NCBI GenBank assembly: GCA_963765725.1
Contig: CAVXXI010000003.1
Coordinates: forward strand, 1,302,001-1,366,000
DNA from: DASQEH01 sp963765725
Lineage (GTDB): Bacteria > Actinomycetota > Actinomycetes > Propionibacteriales > Nocardioidaceae
DNA length: 64,000 bases
Direction of reading: 5' to 3'
Position numbers and translations under genes: made by a program. The notes beneath the pieces are model-generated. The model searched no databases and had not been told where the DNA came from. It saw only the letters and a program-made list of their open reading frames with translations. Positions 44,110 to 52,994 of the stretch are shown in pieces (the first letter of the stretch is position 1; every line of letters starts with the position of its first letter).

Positions 44110-44566
44110 GGTCGTTTCTCCTACGGTCTCCTGGCAGGGCACCAGAGTGGGATGACGCCGTACTCGACGGCTCGTTCTCGCACCTCTCCGGCCACCTCGA
44201 GGCGGTCGTCCGGCCCGGTTCACACAGGACATGCTAGGCGGCTCGTCCAAGCCCGACAGCCCGCGATGAGCCGCGGAGCGCCGTCTCGTAGCCGGATTGC
44301 GCACGACGTCGCCGGTGCCGCCCCGGCCCACTTAGATCGCCGTCATCATCGAACCGAGGGCTCGTTTGCGGGAACCTCGTGGGCGTCTAGCTCACCAGAG
44401 GGACCTTGGGCAGCGTCAACCGCCATCTGCGGGTGCGGCGCGTGGGAGGAGCGGAGATCCCGGTGACGGCGATGGCGTCGCCGCGCAGCCGCCTCGCTGT
44501 CATCGGCGAGCGGCTTCACTTCAGACGCCATCTTGCCCAGCATGGATGGCAAGCGCGAGGGAAGGC
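44110..44566. other. 457-bp divergent intergenic region without a supported gene
   Basis: The gap separates the AraC gene and the dehydrogenase-EAL fusion, which run in opposite directions, so it probably carries both promoters. An ORF antisense to its right part has no protein-like features. I see no clear -35/-10 pair or palindromic operator. Confidence 0.5.
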
Positions 44567-46576
44567 ATGACAAGCGGAGAACAAACAGGCACGACGGCCG
44601 TTGGATGTGTCGGTCTTGGGGCGATGGGCCGCCGTGTCGCAGAGCGTCTGCTCGATTCAGGAAGGCTGGTGTATGGCACCGATCGCGCCAGGTCCAACGC
44701 TGAACGGCTGATCGAGAGCGGACTACGGTGGCGGGAGACCCCGCGCGAAGTAACCGCCGCGGCTGACGTGGTCTTCAGCATGGCCTCCGACGACTCGGCG
44801 CTCGAAGCCATCAGTTTCGGTCCCCACGGGATCCTCGCGGGCCTGTCGAGTGGGAAGATCTTCGTGGACCTGAGCACCGTGAGTCCGCAGGTCAGCCAAA
44901 TCCTCTGCAATCACGTCAACGAAACCGGCGCCCTCATGCTCGACGCGCCAGTCCCGGGCAGCATCCTCCAGGCCCATGCCGGACCACTTGGGATCTTGGT
45001 CGGTGGGAGCGATGCCGCCTTCGCAGCGGTCCAGCCGCTCCTGACCGAACTCGGCGCAACCGTCACACATGTCGGCACCAACGGCCAGGGCCTGCTGATG
45101 ACACTGGCCATCAACATCAGCCTCGCCGTACAGACGCTCGCGTTCAGCGAAGGGCTGCTGCTGGCCCAACGGGCCGGAATCGACCCTGAGCTGGCGGCGG
45201 ACATCATGTGCACCAGCGCCATCGGTTCGCCGATGCTCAAGGCACGTGTCGCTCTGCTCCGCGATCGACCCCAGCAGGCATGGTTCGACGTGGACCTGAT
45301 GGCGAAGGACATCCGCTTGGCACGTGTCGCGGCTGACGCGCTTGCAACCCCGGCACCATCCGCCGAGTTCGCAGCCGAGATGCTGACGCGGGCCACCGAA
45401 CTCGGCTATCGGCAGTGCGATTTGGCAGGCCTGAACGAGGTCCTCGCGTCGTCCACAAAAACCGCGATCACTGTCCCGCAGGGCGCCGACGCACGTGGCC
45501 GGAGCCAGGTGGTTGACACCACGTTGCACGACGGGTCCCGTGACCGCCACCAGCTGAGCAACGATGTGCGGAATGCGCTGGCCGGCGACGAGATGGCCCT
45601 TCACTATCAGCCCATCGTCAACCTTGCCACGGGGCGGCTGGTTGCCGTCGAAGGGCTGGCCCGATGGCAGCACCCGACAAGGGGAGCAGTTCCAGCGGCG
45701 ACATTGGTCCACAGCGCTGAAGTGACGGGGCAGGCAGCCCTCTTGGACCAGTGGGCGGTGGAAAAAGCCTGCAGGGACTATGACGAGCTCCGCGGCGCCT
45801 TTGTGGGAGAACCCAGAATCACCGTCAACATCTCCGCTGGCCATCTGGCTGCACCCGACTTCGAAGACACCGTCCTGTCAGCTGTTGCGGCTCACGGCGT
45901 GCCCAACGGCGGCCTGGTGCTGGAGATCACCGAAAGCGTTCTGATGAAGGACCCTCTGCTGGCAGGGGCACTGCTGCAACGCCTTCGCGATCGGGGAGTC
46001 GAGTCGTGTATTGACGACTTCGGTACCGGGTACAGTTCCCTGGCCTACCTCAGCCGGCTACCGGTGACGACGTTGAAGATCGACCGGATGTTCATCGAGC
46101 ACATCACAGAGGACGCCAACGCGTTGGCGATCGTGGCGGCAACGGTCGACCTCGCACGAACGATGCGGCTCACCACCGTCGCCGAAGGCGTCGAGACAGT
46201 CGAGCAGGCCGGCGTTCTGCACCGCCTGGGCTGCGCCGCGGCGCAAGGGTACTTGTGGGGTGCCGCCCTGCCGCCGGCTCAGCTCGTCGACACAGTTCGG
46301 TCAATGCGAGACGGAACCTTCAGCGTGCCACGGCACAACAACGCCGCTCTTCCCGAAGGCCTCCCGCGAACCACCCGCCCCGTGACGCCGGCGCACGGGC
46401 TGCGGCAGCTACTGCAACTGCACCACAACGGCGCATCCATATTCACCATCAGCGATGCCCTCAACGCTGACGGCTACCGAAGTCCCGACGGCGCACCCTG
46501 GGACTACGCGGCGGTGGCGCGCGTGGTCACGGAAGTGGCATACCCCGACCTGTGGTCTGCGATCCAGCGTAGGTAA
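44567..46576 (+). CDS. Fusion: NAD(P)-binding beta-hydroxyacid-dehydrogenase-like module, EAL domain, recombinase-like tail
   Basis: A 669-residue single ORF from ATG 44567 (GAGGGAAGG upstream). Residues ~10-165 are a Rossmann domain (VGCVGLGAMGRRVAERLLDS, GxGxxG) with DAPVPGS at 126-132 (normally DAPVSGG). Residues ~166-290 are the helical dehydrogenase domain; in GQGLLMTLAIN the catalytic Lys position is Thr179, though Asn183 stays. Residues ~335-580 form an EAL domain: EGLARW (E362, EGL for EAL), N421, EITE (453-456), DDFGTGYSS (483), K504, E540/E543 and QGY (560). All metal and catalytic residues of active c-di-GMP phosphodiesterases seem present. Residues ~610-669 (LLQLHHNGASIFTISDALNA, YRSPDGAPWDYAAVARVV) resemble the helical start of the serine-recombinase domain. 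No GGDEF domain or TM is seen; it should be cytoplasmic. Probable role: c-di-GMP breakdown controlled by NAD(P)H or a metabolite. Confidence 0.85.
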   Translation: MTSGEQTGTTAVGCVGLGAMGRRVAERLLDSGRLVYGTDRARSNAERLIESGLRWRETPREVTAAADVVFSMASDDSALEAISFGPHGILAGLSSGKIFVDLSTVSPQVSQILCNHVNETGALMLDAPVPGSILQAHAGPLGILVGGSDAAFAAVQPLLTELGATVTHVGTNGQGLLMTLAINISLAVQTLAFSEGLLLAQRAGIDPELAADIMCTSAIGSPMLKARVALLRDRPQQAWFDVDLMAKDIRLARVAADALATPAPSAEFAAEMLTRATELGYRQCDLAGLNEVLASSTKTAITVPQGADARGRSQVVDTTLHDGSRDRHQLSNDVRNALAGDEMALHYQPIVNLATGRLVAVEGLARWQHPTRGAVPAATLVHSAEVTGQAALLDQWAVEKACRDYDELRGAFVGEPRITVNISAGHLAAPDFEDTVLSAVAAHGVPNGGLVLEITESVLMKDPLLAGALLQRLRDRGVESCIDDFGTGYSSLAYLSRLPVTTLKIDRMFIEHITEDANALAIVAATVDLARTMRLTTVAEGVETVEQAGVLHRLGCAAAQGYLWGAALPPAQLVDTVRSMRDGTFSVPRHNNAALPEGLPRTTRPVTPAHGLRQLLQLHHNGASIFTISDALNADGYRSPDGAPWDYAAVARVVTEVAYPDLWSAIQRR

Positions 46577-46761
46577 CCGTGGCACCGGCAGGCGTGCGGA
46601 AGTCAGAGCGCATCGCGAAGACGGCGGCTGCAGGTTGCGAGTGCACGTGCGCGTGCACGTCGGCGCCGATCCAGGCCGAGCTAGGCGGCTCCACGAAGAA
46701 GACGTACTGCAGTCGTCACTTGGGTGGGCGCTCGCCAACCAACAAAGAGACCATGAGCTGT

Positions 46762-48051
46762 TCAGGGCGATGGCGTGGTCTCCGCGCCCTGTCCGTCCAA
46801 CTCTCGAGCAGGAGGCACTTTCCACGGGGTTGTGCGCAGGGCTACCGTGACGTCCGAGCTCGATCCGATGCCTTGCGTGTCGGCGACAAGAGCGGCGGCG
46901 ACGTCTTCGTCGTCATCGAAGGAGCGACGAACCCCGGCCTCGAGAAGCGCGAGTTGGTGGTCGAGGATGATATGGCGGTCAGCGGGGGCGATCGCCTCGA
47001 GGTCGTCCAGCGCGGCCCGAGTCGTCGCACGACCTGGGGTGAGGAGGCTCCTGCGATGCGGAATCTCGTCGAACGCGAGGCGGACCTAGCCCTCCCAGGT
47101 CATCTCTCGGGTGAGGAGCCGGAGCTCGCCGGTGTCGTCGTAGTGCCGGCCTGAGGCCAGCCGTGCGACGGCGAGTTGCCGCAGCGCCTCGTGAAGGCGG
47201 TGCAGCGCCTGCACCGTCGTGGTGCCGGCGACGCTGCGCGTGGCGATGTCGACCAGCTTGCGGATTCCGAACGCCGGATCGGTGTCGTGGGTCCGCTCGT
47301 CGGCGACCTGGATCAGCTCGCGCCCTCTCTCGGTTGAGCCGTCCCGTCGCCGCCGATCCGGTCAGCGGCGCACCGACAGGGACGAAGCGCCCATCGCCGG
47401 GATCACCGGAGCATGCAGCCGGCCCCTGCGCGGCACGACGCGCCGGCCGCTCGTCGATCATCACGACGCGCCGGCCGGTCGAGCACCGCGATGAGCGAAG
47501 GGTCGTCAGCCTCCGCCTGAGGCGCTCCGGGAAGCGCTTGTCCAGCTGCTCGTGCAGGTGATCACCGACCAGGTCGATGAGCCCGGACACGCGAAGAGAC
47601 TGCCCGGCACGGTGCACGTAGAGGACGAGCACGACCAGGCTCGCGAGGGTCAGCGCTATACGCGACGAGGACTGTCACGTCCGGCACGAAACCACTCGGG
47701 TCGTCGATCTCGACCGCGGTGATGAGCGTGAAGACGGCGGTGCCGCCGAAGAGCCCGAGGCTCAGCTGGTTCGAGCGATCGCGGAGGAGTGCCTGTACGA
47801 TGCGAGGGGAGTATTGGCCGATGGCGTGCTGGATGGCGACCGTCATGTCGGTGAGGACGAGCGTGATGAGCGTGATCATCGAGCTCGCGATCGTCGTGAG
47901 GACCGTTTGTGCATCGATGCTGTTCCGGTGAGCGTCGTGGACACAGGCCCGGATTCGCGCGGTCGAGCGCGACGAGGCCTACAGCGAGGGCGACACAGAA
48001 GGCGACGCACGCCAGCGGCAGCGCCCAGAGCGTCTGCCTCAGCCGCGCCAT
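46762..48051 (-). pseudogene. DUF2254 membrane protein, disrupted by several frameshifts
   Basis: The 1290-bp span has the length of an intact DUF2254 gene (~430 residues), but the coding pieces shift frame several times. The N-terminal TM segment is MARLRQTLWALPLACVAFCV (ATG 48051), then MTVAIQHAIGQYSPRIVQAL and LRDRSNQLSLGLFGGTAVFT in another frame, then RVSGLIDLVGDHLHEQLDKR, DPAFGIRKLVDIATR-type sequence near 47240-47280 and LDDLEAIAPADRHIILDHQL near 46930-47010. Some shifts compensate each other (an extra base near 47060 and a missing one near 47015). Amino-acid content remains family-like, so damage is recent or due to sequence error. ATG overlaps the stop of the ADH remnant (TGATG). Confidence 0.7.
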
Positions 48052-48866
48052 CACGGTTTGACCACGACTTTCACACACGTGTCCTGTTTGTGCTCGAAGA
48101 TCTCGTAGCCCTCGAGCGCTCGGTCGACCTCCATACGATGTGTGACGACGAGGCTTGGAAAGTGCCGACCGTGGCGAGCAGAGTCGCAGCGATGCACGTG
48201 GCATGGTCCGGTCTTCGTCGTCAGACCCTCGTGCATGAACGCCCCCGCAGGGACCTTGTCGATAAGCCACCGTGGGCGCGAATGACCGACACAAGCCTTC
48301 CGAGCAGACACACCACGGTCGGCTTTCGGATGGCGAGCGGGCGCTCCGTCTCGAGTCTCGCGGTCGACTGAAGCGGTCGTACCTGCCCTCTCGTCGGAGA
48401 CGTTGTCTGGAATAGCGAAGGCCCACTGGTCGGCGTACGGCACACGGATGTAACGCGCAGCTGCCCGCCCAGCCGTCCATGGCGTGCGAGTGTCCGTCGC
48501 CGCCGATCGACTGGCCCCACAGGGCCTCGGTGATCCCCGGGTTCGGGTCGCCGTCGTCGCATAGTGAGAGCAACCCGTGCCGGCAGTACCAGCACTGTTC
48601 ACAGCTCGTGAAAGAACCACCAACACGGTCACAGATCTTGTGCTTCGTGACCCCGGAGCCCACATCGGCGACGGTTCCCATGAACTCGTGCCCCAGCACG
48701 TCCCCTGCACGCATGGCGGGGACGTACCCGCCCACCAGGTGCAGGTCGGAGCCGCACGTCGCACTCAGCCCCACCTCGAGGATCATGTCCTGGTTGTTCA
48801 GAATCGTCGGCTCGGGGACGTCCTCGACGCCGATCTCGTTGACCCCGCGCCACGTCACCGCCTCAC
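48051..48866 (-). pseudogene. Zinc-dependent alcohol dehydrogenase with internal deletion
   Basis: The N-terminal catalytic domain is present (TWRGVNEIGVEDVPEPTIL, MILEVGLSATCGSDLHLVGG, AGDVLGHEFMGTVADVGSGV, CEQCWYCRHGLLSLC with the structural-zinc cysteines). The C-terminal end is also present (PAGAFMHEGLTTKTGPCHVH, SLVVTHRMEVDRALEGYEIF, EHKQDTCVKVVVKP). Between them only ~40 codons remain where ~130 encode the NAD-binding Rossmann fold, so much of it is deleted. At least two frame changes occur, and the start region (near 48866) needs one added base. It belongs to the glutathione-independent formaldehyde dehydrogenase-like group, as does the paralogue at 49902. Confidence 0.75.
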
Positions 48867-49324
48867 CGCACCTGCCTTCGGCGCCGCCCTGGTCCACGCC
48901 TCCAGGAGTACGCCGCCAGGCGTGCCGTTCGCTCGCCATGCGGTGCGGGTCTACCGCCAGGACCTCGCCGACCTCGATGGGCGTTGGACCGGCCGGACCC
49001 GTTGGACGTGGGTCCCGGCTGCCCATCAGCCGGTTGACGCGCGGCCGAAGATTCCGGTCGCGAGCCGGTACAACAGTGCTCGGTGCCCTTGCCGTCGGCG
49101 GCCGGGCGAACGCGGACCTCGATCCGGTCGCCGAACTCGGCCAGCGGACGGAAGCTGCCGCGGTCGATGTCGGACGGATCGCACATGACGGTCACCACGA
49201 GCCACCCGGAGGCGGGCTCGCCGGTGCCGGCCTCCCCGCCGTGGTCGGGTCCATGGCCGTCCGCACACGCGGACGACGATGTCCCCGACGCGGACCGCGA
49301 GCGAGTGACGCATCTGATACCAGT
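48867..49324 (-). pseudogene. Degenerate coding remnant, family not identified
   Basis: Minus-strand pieces with protein-like content appear in different frames: VNWYQMRHSLAVRVGDIVVR near 49300, VVTVMCDPSDIDRGSFRPLA with EFGDRIEVRVRPAADGKGTE near 49110-49190, and PTPIEVGEVLAVDPHRMASE near 48930-48990. They seem to be parts of one small protein broken by several indels. I cannot name a family with confidence. It is placed between the PfpI gene and the ADH remnant on the same strand. Confidence 0.35.
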
Positions 49325-49900
49325 TCACGCCGACCGCCCTCGTCCAGCGGACAGCGGGGCACTGGCGAACTCCTGCACGATGCGTTCGCAGAACGCCGGC
49401 AAGTCGTCCGGCGAGCGGCTCGTCGTGATGTTGCCGTCGGTCACGACCTGCTCGTCGACCACCTCCGCCCCGGCATTTCGAAGGTCGGTGCGCAGGCTCG
49501 GCCACGAGGTCAACCGGCGGCCGCGCGCGACGTCGGCCTCGACGAAGCTCCACGGGCCGTGGCAGATCGAGGCGACCGGCTTCCCCGACCGCACGAAATC
49601 CCGGACGAAGTGCACTGCGGCGGGTTCCATCCGCAGCTTGTCCGGGTTCACCGTCCCGCCCGGTAGGAGCAGCCCGTCGTAGTCGTCGACAGACGCCTCC
49701 CCGACCAGCTGGTCGACCGCGAAGGTGCCGGCGTCCTCGAGGTCGTGGTCGCGTGCCTGGATCTCGCCGCTGGTGATGGAGACGACGACCGTGTGGGCGC
49801 CGGCGTCGTCCAGCGCCTGCCGCGGCTGCTCCAACTCGACCCGTTCCACCCCGTCCGCTGCCAAGATGGCGATACGTCGCCCATTCAGTGTCGTTGCCAT
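49325..49900 (-). CDS. DJ-1/PfpI family protein
   Basis: A 191-residue type 1 glutamine-amidotransferase-like protein: RRIAILAADGVERVELEQPR, VDDYDGLLLPGGTVNPDKLR, RSGKPVASICHGPWSFVEAD (nucleophilic Cys-His as SICHGPW), GRRLTSWPSLRTDLRNAGAE and VVTDGNITTSRSPDDLPAFC. The Cys elbow and Glu near the N-terminus are as in PfpI/YhbO stress proteins with glyoxalase or deglycase-like activity claims. It is intact, unlike the genes on both sides. It starts 2 bp after the stop of the frameshifted ADH, so it is in that operon. Confidence 0.88.
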   Translation of the reverse strand: MATTLNGRRIAILAADGVERVELEQPRQALDDAGAHTVVVSITSGEIQARDHDLEDAGTFAVDQLVGEASVDDYDGLLLPGGTVNPDKLRMEPAAVHFVRDFVRSGKPVASICHGPWSFVEADVARGRRLTSWPSLRTDLRNAGAEVVDEQVVTDGNITTSRSPDDLPAFCERIVQEFASAPLSAGRGRSA

Positions 49901-49901
49901 G

Positions 49902-51053
49902 TCACGCTCCTGCCATCGCCGGGTGCAGCACGACCTTCGTCCAGCCCTCGTCCCGCTTGTCGAAGTGCTCGTAGGCCTCCGGCGCCTGCTCCAGAGGCAG
50001 CTCGTGGCTCACGATGAACGACGGCTCCGCCTTGCCCGCTGCGATCAGGTCCCGGAGCTGGCGGTTGTACTTCTTGACCGGTGCCTGCCCGCTGCCGATG
50101 TGCTGGCCCTTGAACCAGAACAAGCCGTAGTCGAAGGCGAGTTTGCCCTGTTTCGCCAGCTCGTCGCTGCGCCCGGATCCTGCGGCACGAAGACGCCGAC
50201 GTTGCCGATCTTCCCGGTGAAACGCACCGAGGCGACCAACCGGTTCATGGTCAGGTTGGCCTGCTCCTCGCCACTGGGCTCGTGCGCCTGGTAGCCGACA
50301 CACTCGCAGCCGTTGTCCGCGCCCAACCCCATCGTCTCGTCGAGAACGGCCTGTACCGGATCGACCTTCGAGTCGTCGATGGCGAGCGCGCCGATGTACT
50401 CGGCGAGTCTCAGCCGGTCGGGGTGCCGGTCGACGACCATGACCTTGCTCGCCCCCCGAATGGTCGCCGACAGCGTGGCCATGAGCCCGACCGGGCCGGC
50501 GCCGTAGATGACCGTCGGTCACCGGGCTGACGCCGGCCATCTCGGTGGCGTAGTAACAGGTCGGGAAGATGTCGGCGAGCATCACGTAGTCGGATTGGCG
50601 CTGCTCGGCGTCCTCACCCAACCGCAGACAGTTGAAGTCACCCCAGGGCACCCGCAACAGCTCGGCCTGTCCTCCGCCGTACGGGCCCATATCGGCGAAG
50701 CCGTAGGCGGCGCCGGCCATGTTCGGCTCCGGCTGGGCCGTCAGGCAGTAGTTCGTGAGCTGCCGCTCGCAGTTCTTGCAGTGTCCACACGAGATGTTGA
50801 ACGGCAGGACGACATAGTCCCCGACCTGGACCTTGTCGACTCCTTCGCCGACCTCTACGACCTCGCCCAGGTTCTCGTGCCCGAACCAGCGGCCAGGCTC
50901 GAAGTCGGTCCGACCCTCGTACATGTGCAGGTCCGAACCGCAGATGTTCGCCGAGGTGATCCGCACCAGGACGTCGGTCGGCCGCTCGATCCTCGCGTCC
51001 GGTACCTCCTTGACGGTGACCTGCCGCGGCCCCTCGTACACCACTGCCTTCAT
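49902..51053 (-). pseudogene. Glutathione-independent formaldehyde dehydrogenase-like zinc ADH, two compensating frameshifts
   Basis: The 384-codon span has full family length. The N-terminal catalytic part (MKAVVYEGPRQVTVKEVPDA, ITSANICGSDLHMYEGRTDF, WFGHENLGEVVEVGEGVDKV, ISCGHCKNCERQLTNYC) is in one frame to about 50520. The Rossmann part (VIYGAGPVGLMATLSATIRG, VMVVDRHPDRLRLAEYIGAL, GNVGVFVPQDPGAA) is in another frame to about 50165. The C-terminal end (DELAKQGKLAFDYGLFWFKG to KRDEGWTKVVLHPAMAGA) returns to the first. One extra base near 50520 and one missing near 50165 explain it. GGGAGC precedes ATG 51053. It oxidises formaldehyde or alcohols with tightly bound NAD if functional. Confidence 0.8.
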
Positions 51054-51242
51054 GCTGCTCCCTCGTGCCGGATCCATCCCACCCCTCTGGGGCGAGTCTC
51101 GATTACACCGGGCTCGGCGCGCAGGTCGGTATCGGCAGAACTGCCGATACTGATTGAAAACCTGTCGTGAGGAGGGTGTGGCTGTGGACTCGGGTGGGTA
51201 CGGGAGGGCCGTCCCTCAGCCAGCGAGTGGCTGCGGCCGATC

Positions 51243-52324
51243 ATGCATCTCTGGTCTCTGGGGACTCCAGTACGCCGCTGGTCCGTACCGGTGGATGGAG
51301 CGCCTGTGTGGGAGAATCTGCCCGTAGCAGAGATGGTCGAGATCGCTGGCTCCACCGCCTCCCTGCGCGAACGAGCACAAGCACTCCTCCAGCGGCTCGA
51401 CCCGTGGGTGCCCTCCGACGCGGCTTGGCTGGCCCTGTCCGATCCCGGGTCTAACGCCTACGCGACCGTCGGCAGCACTGGCCTGGATCGATCCGTCATC
51501 GACTTCCTGGACCGCCCCGCGGTTGCGCAGGAGATCCAGCTGACCGGAGTCAACCGCAACCAACCTCCGGTGAGCGTTGGAGAGCTTCCGGTCGCTGTCG
51601 ACGAGCTGCCCACCTGGGCGGAGTGCCTCACTCCGGCCGGCTTTCGCGAGGGTTTCGGGCGTCGCACTGTTCGAGCCCGGTGGCCGGCACATGGGAGTCC
51701 TCAGCGTCCTGTTCTCCAGCGGCGCAGCGCCGTCCGCTGCGACACGCGACCGGCTCGTGCAGATCTCGCCGTTGATCGCCCGCGCTCTGTCTCCCATGCG
51801 TTCGCTGGTGGCTACCGCGCGTCTCGTGAAGGTGCCAGGCGGGTGCCGTCCTCCTGCGAGACGGCTCCACCTAGCGCTCGCAGGCCTCGCGGACCACGCG
51901 GTCCTGTGCATGAACTCGCCGGACGTGGGGATCGCCCAGGAGATCCTTCTCAGCGGTCAGGTGTACCGATCGCATGTGGCAGGCCGGAGACGACCCCCAA
52001 GCCTCTGACCATGTTCGCGTGACAGTCCTGGCTGCGACCGAGGTGCCTGCTTTTGTGCTGGGCATGGTCCTCGTGACGCCCGATGCGGACTGCCGAGGGC
52101 TCACACCTCGCGAGCTCCAGGTGCTCGGGCTGCTGGTGGACGGACGCTCGAACCAGCAGATCGCCAGGAGCCTCGCGGTGGCCCCCCGCACCGTCGCCGC
52201 GCACGTGGAGCACCTACTGGACAAGATGGAGGCGCCGACCAGAACGCTGGCAGCGGTCCGGGCCGAAAGGGAGGGATGCTACGTCCCTTCCTCGTCGGGG
52301 TGCCTCCAGGCACGGTGGCGCTGA
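51243..52324 (+). pseudogene. LuxR family transcriptional regulator, several frameshifts
   Basis: Pieces in three frames form one protein. The N-terminal sensor-like region has AEMVEIAGSTASLRERAQAL, LDPWVPSDAAWLALSDPGSN and RPAVAQEIQLTGVNRN. It continues in a second frame as GVALFEPGGRHMGVLSVLFS, ATRDRLVQISPLIARALSPM, and in a third as ADCRGLTPRELQVLGLLVDG plus RSNQQIARSLAVAPRTVAAH, the LuxR HTH with VEHLLDKM. Shifts lie near 51650, 51835-51880 and 51970. The HTH is intact. The start may be ATG 51243 or GTG 51306. The sequence content is well conserved apart from the indels. It is divergent from the ADH operon, which it may once have controlled. Confidence 0.7.
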
Positions 52325-52677
52325 CCTGCCGGCAGCCCATGGACAGCAAGGAAGACCGACGCCGCCCAGCGGTCGACTGACCAGCCACCTGGCTCGTCGG
52401 CTGTACGCGGCGCCACCGGCTCGGCGACGCGGACCTCGTCGCGGGCGTGCCACCCGGCGTACACCTGGCACACCCACCGATGTTCGGGGGCGTACCCCAC
52501 GGGTTTGAGCACGAGCCGGCCATCAGTCCAGCAGATCCCCTGGCCACCCGGAAGACGTTCCAAGGCCCGCTTCTGGACACCGAACGCGTGGACGGCACGA
52601 TCGGTCGGTCCGCGCTGGCGCCACGTCGACGTGGACAGCGGACGCAAATCCAATCCCTGGGGCTGTGTCTCGGACAC
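52279..52677 (-). pseudogene. TIGR02569-like protein, C-terminally truncated
   Basis: A 132-residue ORF whose first ~100 residues look like the start of the actinobacterial TIGR02569 / phosphotransferase-like family: VHAFGVQKRALERLPGGQGI, CWTDGRLVLKPVGYAPEHRW, VCQVYAGWHARDEVRVAEPV, GGWSVDRWAASVFLA. Homologues as I recall them are about twice as long; here the sequence becomes unlike the family after WAAS and stops inside the convergent LuxR gene's 3' end. Start codon position is uncertain. The assignment rests on remembered motifs (LPGGQG, LKPVG). Confidence 0.4.
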
Positions 52678-52994
52678 CCTTGAACGCTACCTACGGGAGG
52701 AGTCGGTGATGAAAACCCCACGCCGCGGGCGCGAAGCCAGCACGACAACCGCTTCCATCGCCGCCCAGCGCAACACGGCGTCAAGACATCTGTCGCGGCA
52801 TGATCGCCAGCACTGACGTCGAGCCCTGGTCAGACCGACCGCCGCGAGGGGGCGCATCCGGTGCACGCGTAGTGCCTCCTTGGAGCAGCGCGGCAGCGGA
52901 AACGCTGACAGTGTCCCTCACTCACGAGGCGGTGTGCCTGCGGTGGCACCCACAGGCATATCACCCCGCCCCCGTGTGGTCACGTTCGCCAGGA
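52678..52994. other. 317-bp gap without a supported gene
   Basis: Between the truncated TIGR02569-like gene and the monooxygenase stop there is no ORF with protein-like composition; ORFs crossing it belong to antisense frames. It probably carries the end of the damaged block starting at 46762. Confidence 0.45.

Noticed and set aside
46579..47154. 191-codon plus-strand ORF opposite the DUF2254 remnant
   Set aside because: The minus strand here encodes DUF2254-like sequence; the plus-strand reading has no consistent protein features.
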